From Przewalskia tangutica (taxonomy: Eukaryota; Streptophyta; Magnoliopsida; Solanales; Solanaceae), in assembly GCA_029844215.1 (NCBI GenBank), contig JAQGDG010000046.1, positions 1 through 64,000 of the forward strand: a stretch of 64,000 nt of DNA, given 5' to 3'. Below the pieces are notes generated by a model. It saw only the letters and a program-made list of their open reading frames with translations. It made no database searches and had not been told where the DNA came from. Positions within the stretch are counted from its first letter, which is position 1. Each line of letters starts with the position of its first letter. Shown here one piece after another: positions 58,833 to 64,000 of the stretch. Both the position numbers and the translations under genes were made by a program.

Positions 58833-60616
58833 CCCCTCTTGTGATGAAGAGTTCTTCATCCACAAACAAACTTTCCAAGTCTAAAATCCTCCCCTCTCCC
58901 TTGAGCCTTTTCGTCCAAACACTTCCCCCCTCTCCTTTTGAAGCTTGGCCGAGGCAACCCCCCCTCTAGCCTAGCCGAAATCTACCCCCCCTCCCTTGGT
59001 AGAAAAGTTGCCTTCTAGTATTGTTATAATGCCCAAAATACCGTAGCCCAAATCCCTTAGTACTTAGTGGAAGTTGTGAAGAACTTCTAAGGGTTCTTGG
59101 AGCTTTCGGAGCGTACAAATTAGGAGCTAAACCTTGCTCAGGATCGACTTTTATCTAGGATATTATTGGGCTTACCGAGGTAAATAAACTTATCCTTCTT
59201 TTGTAATTAGAGAATACATACTGTAGAAGTATAGAAATAAGTATAAATACATAGAAGGATATTACAGAATAGAATTGAACTATTATCACCTTAGAAGGGT
59301 ATAAAAGAATAATTGAACTGCACTCACATGGGCTGTTTCACAGTGATGTTGTATAACTTAGGGTAGGGAAGTGCCCAAATTTCCATAGAATAGAGAACCC
59401 TCTGCTTAGAACTTTTCTGATGCAGTCTAGGCGTTGTGACGTGTTGGTATTATAAAGTCGATTCTCTGCGCGCGACATATTCGACTTGGCAGGAGGTTTT
59501 CGCCGAGAAGGTATGTGATTCTTCCTATACTCTCAAGCATGATATTTTAAGATATATATATATAGTACGGTAGACGTACATGTGTTAACTATATAATAAT
59601 CACGACAATGTCTTTTGACTTAAGCCTGAATAACAACTACGGCAATATCTTTTGACTTAAGCCTGAATAATAAGAATCCTGATGCATTTCGAAAGAATAC
59701 TGAATCATTTTTAACAGAAGAGAAATATCTGGTTTTTAAAACAAAAGCTTAAGAGTTATACTAGCTTTATGGGAAGTTAGGTATAACAACTTAAGAAAGA
59801 TAAAAGGCTGTTTACTTGTTTGTTTATAAAAGCCTTGTATTGATTTACATTAAGTATAGTAAGATTGTTTGATAAGTAGACATATTATGATGCTACGTGT
59901 TAGTGTCTTATAATCTTTGTGAAAGGGGTCATTCTTGCGTGCTTACGTTGCTAAGCGGTAAGTTTGTTATCTTGTTATTATATCACCTACCCTCGACTTA
60001 TTATACTGAGGGCTTGCCACCCTTGATGTGGAGTCTATCGGCTATGCGGTATATGTGACTATCTTGAGTGCGGAGTTCCGTGAGTTGATCATTCGGGTGT
60101 TTTAGCGTCCGAAGGATGCCCTATGCGATGCAGTGTGACTATGCGGTCTATTGAGACTATGCGGATGCGGGAGTCGGTAGTGCAGGGGTTAGCTACCCCG
60201 TCGAGAATACCTAAATGCGGGTGCGTGTGTGACTATGCGGACTACGGAAGTCGAGGACTAGGCACGCATAATGATACTATGGGCGATTGGCCTTGCCCGA
60301 TCATTCGCGGCCTAGGAAAGACCGATTCTGATATATCTATTAGTGTTCTTGTTTGTGATATGACACTACGTGCAATTGAACTGATTGTATTTGCAAATGG
60401 TTTTAAATACTTTGATTTCATTTAAGTACTTTCTGATTTCACATACTTGGTACTGTTATCTTGACCTCCTTGAAGTGCGTTAAATGCCGCAGTAAGGGCA
60501 GCAGTGCTAGATCCACATCCTTAGGATCTCTTGCGTTGGTGTCGAGCTCCATCTTCTCGGAGGCTCTACTTTTGGGTATGATCTCACTGTTGTAGATAGT
60601 TTTGTCTGATCGAGGT

Positions 60617-60637
60617 ATGGCGGGGCCTGTCCGCCAT
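60617..60637. repeat. GC-rich hairpin in I 5' LTR
   Basis: ATGGCGG, GGCCTGT, CCGCCAT: perfect 7-base arms. Confidence 0.55.
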
Positions 60638-60863
60638 AGTTGTTTATTTCCTTAGAGGTGCAGTAGACATGTTATGCAGTTGGGATGTATCGCAAAAACT
60701 TGGTTTATGTATATATGCGAAAAGGCAACCTTTTTCTCGAGATAAAGCGTGTCTTATGTTATAATGTTTCATATCTTGTTTTATATTCCTGATTTTCTCG
60801 ATGTATGACTACTTGGGTGCGGGTATGGCACGATCCACGAACCGGAATGGGTCGTGACAAAAG

Positions 60864-60874
60864 TGGTATCGAGC
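60864..60874 (+). promoter_or_regulatory. Primer-binding site of I (variant)
   Basis: TGGTATCGAGC four bases after the LTR, the altered form also seen in F and H. Confidence 0.8.
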
Positions 60875-61060
60875 GATTAATCCTCGGAAAGTGTCTGAAC
60901 CGTATCTAGTAAGTCTTGATTATCGGTGTGTTGTGCACTACACCAATAATCGAGGAGGCTATAGGATATTTAGGATTGGTTTCCATTCTTCTCACTCTGA
61001 GATCGTGCCTTAGAAATGTTATAAGTTGGACCCTCTAACGTATTCCTTTTACATATGATT

Positions 61061-62300
61061 ATGCCTCGCGTAAGGCAACCGGGCCCGGAAGGGCAAAGCG
61101 GTAGGAGGCGCTAGTAGGACAGAGTTACGAGGGCTCGGGCCCGATCTATATGCAGGGCAGCGAGTTCCATGACGCCGCCGGCCCAGCGAGACCACGATCC
61201 GTACCTCCGTCCCACGGCTGGGCGGAGGTTAGGAGTACAAGGAGATGGCTTGACTATTTGCTAGGATTGTGGCGGACATGAGGGCAGTGGATCTGGCGAT
61301 TCGATTCGGCCCAGTCATACCGTAGTTCACGAGGCGAATAGTTTGAGGCTACGAGATTTCTGAGTTGTAGCCCGCTTGAGTTTTCTGGTCGAGGCGCAGG
61401 ATGATCGCGAGGAGTTCATCCGTCGATTCTGAAGGATTATGAGAGTGATCGGGCGTCGGAGACCGAGTCGTGACCTTTGGTTCGCGTCGGTGCGTGATAC
61501 GCAATCGATTGGTTTGATCGTGGGAGCTTTCGGGAGAGCATGCACCTCAGCGATATGGGATGAGTTTTGAGGCTTTCCTCACGCACTTCTTGCCTCCGCG
61601 AATGAGGAGAACGCGGTAAACAGTTAACGTTCTTGAGGCGAGAGAGGTGCACCTGTTAGAAGTACAATGTCGAGTTCGATTCTTTGGCTCGATATGTCCT
61701 GCGCTAATGCGAACATGGAGGCCGTGTACACCGCTCGTCACCGGGCTAGATGACTATATGGCGAGTCTTGTGCGGGTGTGTCCGCCTTGACGAGCATGGA
61801 CATTACCGTATGCGAGCTCGTGCCTTTGGATCACGAGGCGTAGAGACGCCGGGTAGACCGATATCGGCGCGAGAAGAAGGCGAGCGGCGGTTCTTTTGGT
61901 AGCCCTCGTGGTGGCGGCATCGAAGTCGGTGCACGCGGCCGGCTCGAGCACTCCTACATCGTTTCGGTGCGGCCGAGCGATCGAAGCGGTTAGGGCCCGA
62001 GGACTTGGATTTCGAGGTAGCAATGGTGCTAACCGATCGAGTCCGCTTCGGTGTGTCCGTGGCGAGTTCCATTCGAGGAGTTGCGATTACTCGGGAGCTT
62101 GCTACACCGTGGCGCCGAGTCATTTGCGAGTCTGTCGAGGAGTAAGCGTGATGGTAGGGTCGGACTGCGGTCGATTGCGGTTCTTCATCCCGTGATTACT
62201 CGCCGGAGGCAAGGTACTCATAAGCCGGCAGTCGCGAGAGGTCGTGGCGCGGGTCGGATTCTAGCGGTCCTCGAGCGCATCTATGCCTTGTCCGGCCGGC
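61061..62300 (+). pseudogene. Element I gag, broken
   Basis: Start ATG at 61061 (MPRVRQPGPEGQ in the first frame). The segment about 61385-61470 corresponds to the EDDREEFIRR region of A gag. About 61668-61760 corresponds to VEFDSLARY...EDRVHR, the capsid signature, across two frames. Arg/Gly-rich sequence at 61860-61930 is followed by a Cys/His segment (CVRGEFHSRSCDYSGACY, 62050-62103) that represents the zinc knuckles. Several frame changes, many at or beside CG where a CAG/CTG is expected. Confidence 0.75.
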
Positions 62301-62780
62301 GGGATCGTGAGGCGTCGCGATGTCGTCCGAGTACTTTATCGGTTTAGTTTATGATGTATGCGCCTTGATAGATCCGGGTTCTACTGCATCTATATATCTC
62401 CCCTTATTGCTAGTAGGATAGGGATAGAGCACGAGTCCATGACCGCTTTCGAGGTAGCTACGCCCGATGGGTGATTCGGTGGTAGCTCGGCGGGTATATA
62501 GGGCTTGTCGGTGACCATATCTGATCGTCGGACCCTGGCGACTTGATAGAGTGGACATGGTGATTCGACATGATCATGGGCATGGATTGGCTAGCTTCTT
62601 GCTACGCCAATGTAGGCTGCGAGGAGAAAGTAGTGCGGTTCGATTTCTGAGGCCGGTTGTTGAGTGGGAGGAGCACGGTATCGCCCAGGGTAGGTTTATT
62701 TCCTACCTCGAGGCTAGGAAGATGGTGCGAGAAGTACATCTACCATCTCGTTCGGGTGTTTGATCTGAGGCTCTGATGCA
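62301..62780 (+). pseudogene. Element I protease, broken
   Basis: ALIDPGST is encoded around 62364-62388, the aspartic protease active site in the D-P-G-S form common in plant gypsy elements. The GMDWLAS-type segment follows near 62565-62600, read as HGHGLASFLLRQC in the neighbouring frame (62551-62763), which then shows GRFISYLEARKM. One frameshift at least separates the two halves. Confidence 0.8.
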
Positions 62781-63500
62781 GATTTCGGTCGATTCGATAG
62801 TCGAGAGAGTTCCCAGGCGTGTTTCAGGCGACCTCGGGTATCCTCACGAGAGGAGATTGAGTTTTGTATCGATGTCTTTGCGGACACTCGGCTATTTCCA
62901 TTCCGCCATACGAATGGCACCTGCCGAGTTGAGAGAGTGAAGGACGGTGAGAGATTTGATGGAGAAAGGGCTTCATTAGGCCTAGTGTTTCTCACGGCGC
63001 CGGTATTGTTCGTAAAAAAGAAGAAGGGCGGGGCGCTGCGCATGTGTTGATTGAACAGTGAACAAGGTGACCATTAAACGAATACCCCTTCCGGGATTGA
63101 TGATTTGTTCGACCGATTTGCGGCGCGAGATATTTCTCGAGATTGATCTGCGTTAGCTATCATCAGTGCAGTCGAAGGTGGATATCCCTAGGATTGCATT
63201 CGGACCCGTGCGGGCATTATGAAGTTCGGGTCATGTCTTTTGGGTTGACCAATGCTCGTGGTATTCATGGATTTGATGAGCGAGTGTTCAAACCATTTTT
63301 GACACGTTTGTGATAGTGTTCATTGATGATATCTTGGTTTATTCTCGCTCGGAGCGGGAGCATGCGGGCATTTGAGGCTGTCTTGTGATTCTCGGGACCA
63401 GATTATACGCCAAGTTTTCCAAATGTGAGTTTTGGTTGACTTGGTGGCTTTTCTTGGGCATATTGTGGGTGATGGCATTCGAGTGGATCTGGCGAAGATC
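62781..63500 (+). pseudogene. Element I reverse transcriptase, broken
   Basis: In order: VLFVKKK (63003-63025) and RMC (63038), VTIK and PLPGIDDLFDRF (63067-63120), LEIDLR (63135-63155), ARGIHGFDERVFKPF (63255-63300), FVIVFIDDILVYSR (63308-63350; the two catalytic Asp codons near 63324), YAKFSKCEFWL (63405-63440), FLGHI (63450-63465). The same order and spacing as in A. Multiple frame changes make it unreadable as one protein. Confidence 0.88.
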
Positions 63501-64000
63501 GGCGATCGGGACTTGGCCTGAACCTACTACTCGACGAGGTTCGCGACTTTACAGGCCTCGCGAGTTATTATCGGTTCGTAGAAGTTCGCTTCTATCTCTG
63601 CACCATTGACTAGGGTGACTCGTAAGGCGGCTAAGTTTGATGGTGATGCTTGTGGCGAGGTTTCGATTCTTTGAAAGAGGCGGCGCCCGTTCTTACTCTT
63701 CCGAGAGGTCGACGGTTATATGCGTATATTGTGATCGTCGAGCATCGGGTTGGGATGTGTGTTGATGCAGTGGGGCAAGGTTATAGCGTATGCATCCGGC
63801 GGTGAAGAAACACGAGAGGAACTACCCCGCATGATTTGGAGTTGGCAGCGGTGATTCACGCCTTGAAGATCTGGAGGCACTATTTGTATGGAGTTCACGT
63901 GGATATTTATACAGACCACAAGAGCCTCCAGTATATCTTTAGCCAAAGGGAGCTGAACTTAACGGCGAGGCGGTGGTTAGAGTTGCTTAAGGATTACGAT
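63501..64000 (+). pseudogene. Element I RNase H, broken and cut by window end
   Basis: The segment 63898-64000 is open and reads VDIYTDHKSLQYIFSQRELNLTARRWLELLKDYD in pieces, the C-terminal RNase H signature; LTARRW stands where LRQRRW is usual, another CAG-site change. Upstream parts (63640-63890) correspond to the N-terminal half in other frames. Integrase and the 3' LTR should follow beyond the window. Confidence 0.85.

Larger units (their letters stand above)
58425..60859 (+). mobile_element. Element I, 5' LTR
   Basis: TGTTATACCGTATTTCC...GGGTCGTGACA, 2435 bp, close in length and sequence to the A LTRs. U3 palindrome degenerate (GAGGGCGAAATTTGTCACCCTC, 58631-58652), TATA (58824-58832), AGGTATGTG (59509), repeat slot (about 59990-60300), GGCGG hairpin (60617-60637). 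Confidence 0.9.

Noticed and set aside
1..64000. Host protein-coding genes, tRNA or rRNA genes
   Set aside because: All long frames are gag/pol fragments, repeats or LTR shadows; tRNA-like matches are only the primer-binding sites.

Overview
The window reads as plant heterochromatin, most likely from a eudicot; I cannot name the family or species. It holds no host gene, rRNA, tRNA or CRISPR array that I can recognise. Nearly every base belongs to long-terminal-repeat retrotransposons of the Ty3/gypsy superfamily inserted into one another. The evidence is: TG...CA termini, primer-binding sites complementary to the 3' end of initiator-Met tRNA, purine tracts next to the opposite LTR, and broken gag, protease, reverse transcriptase (RT), RNase H and integrase homology. 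The integrase tail resembles a chromodomain, and LTRs of 2.4-3.5 kb fit the chromovirus (Tekay/Del-like) lineage. The lineage call is inference.

Layout, with my letters. Left half: element A (minus, 4812-14398, gag-pol type) lies in B (minus, 247-18932). B lies in the 3' LTR of C (minus, window start to 28100). C lies in the 5' LTR of D (plus, ends 34798). D is flanked by LTR E (minus, 34799-36902), and E abuts F (plus, 36903 onward). If D lies in E and E in F, as the junctions suggest, this is a six-level nest. Right half: F resumes and is broken again by solo LTR G (38777-41997 plus 51160-51167), which carries complete element H (plus, 41998-51159). F's LTR then ends at 51402 and its internal region runs to 52396, where J (minus, 52397-57662, truncated) is inserted. 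J's second LTR is broken by LTR K (minus, from 57663), which is broken by I (plus, 58425 to beyond the window). I is gag-pol type and the window ends in its RNase H domain.

A and I are the only elements with recognisable RT. B, D, H and J share 3.3-3.5 kb LTRs; D and H have about 2.4 kb interiors with gag and integrase remnants but no RT or RNase H. They look like a non-autonomous family that would have depended on A/I-like relatives. LTRs of the different families share a skeleton: a palindromic G-box-like motif, a TATA box about 400 bp from the LTR start, a short stem-loop, a conserved AGGTATGTG, a minisatellite slot whose sequence differs between families, and a GGCGG...CCGCC hairpin.

The most notable anomaly concerns data or mutation. 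Differences between paired LTRs fall very largely at CAG/CTG trinucleotides, often as CAG to CG/CGA and CTG to CG/TCG, in regional blocks. This fits base-calling errors at CHG-methylated cytosines better than ordinary decay, and may account for part of the broken reading frames.
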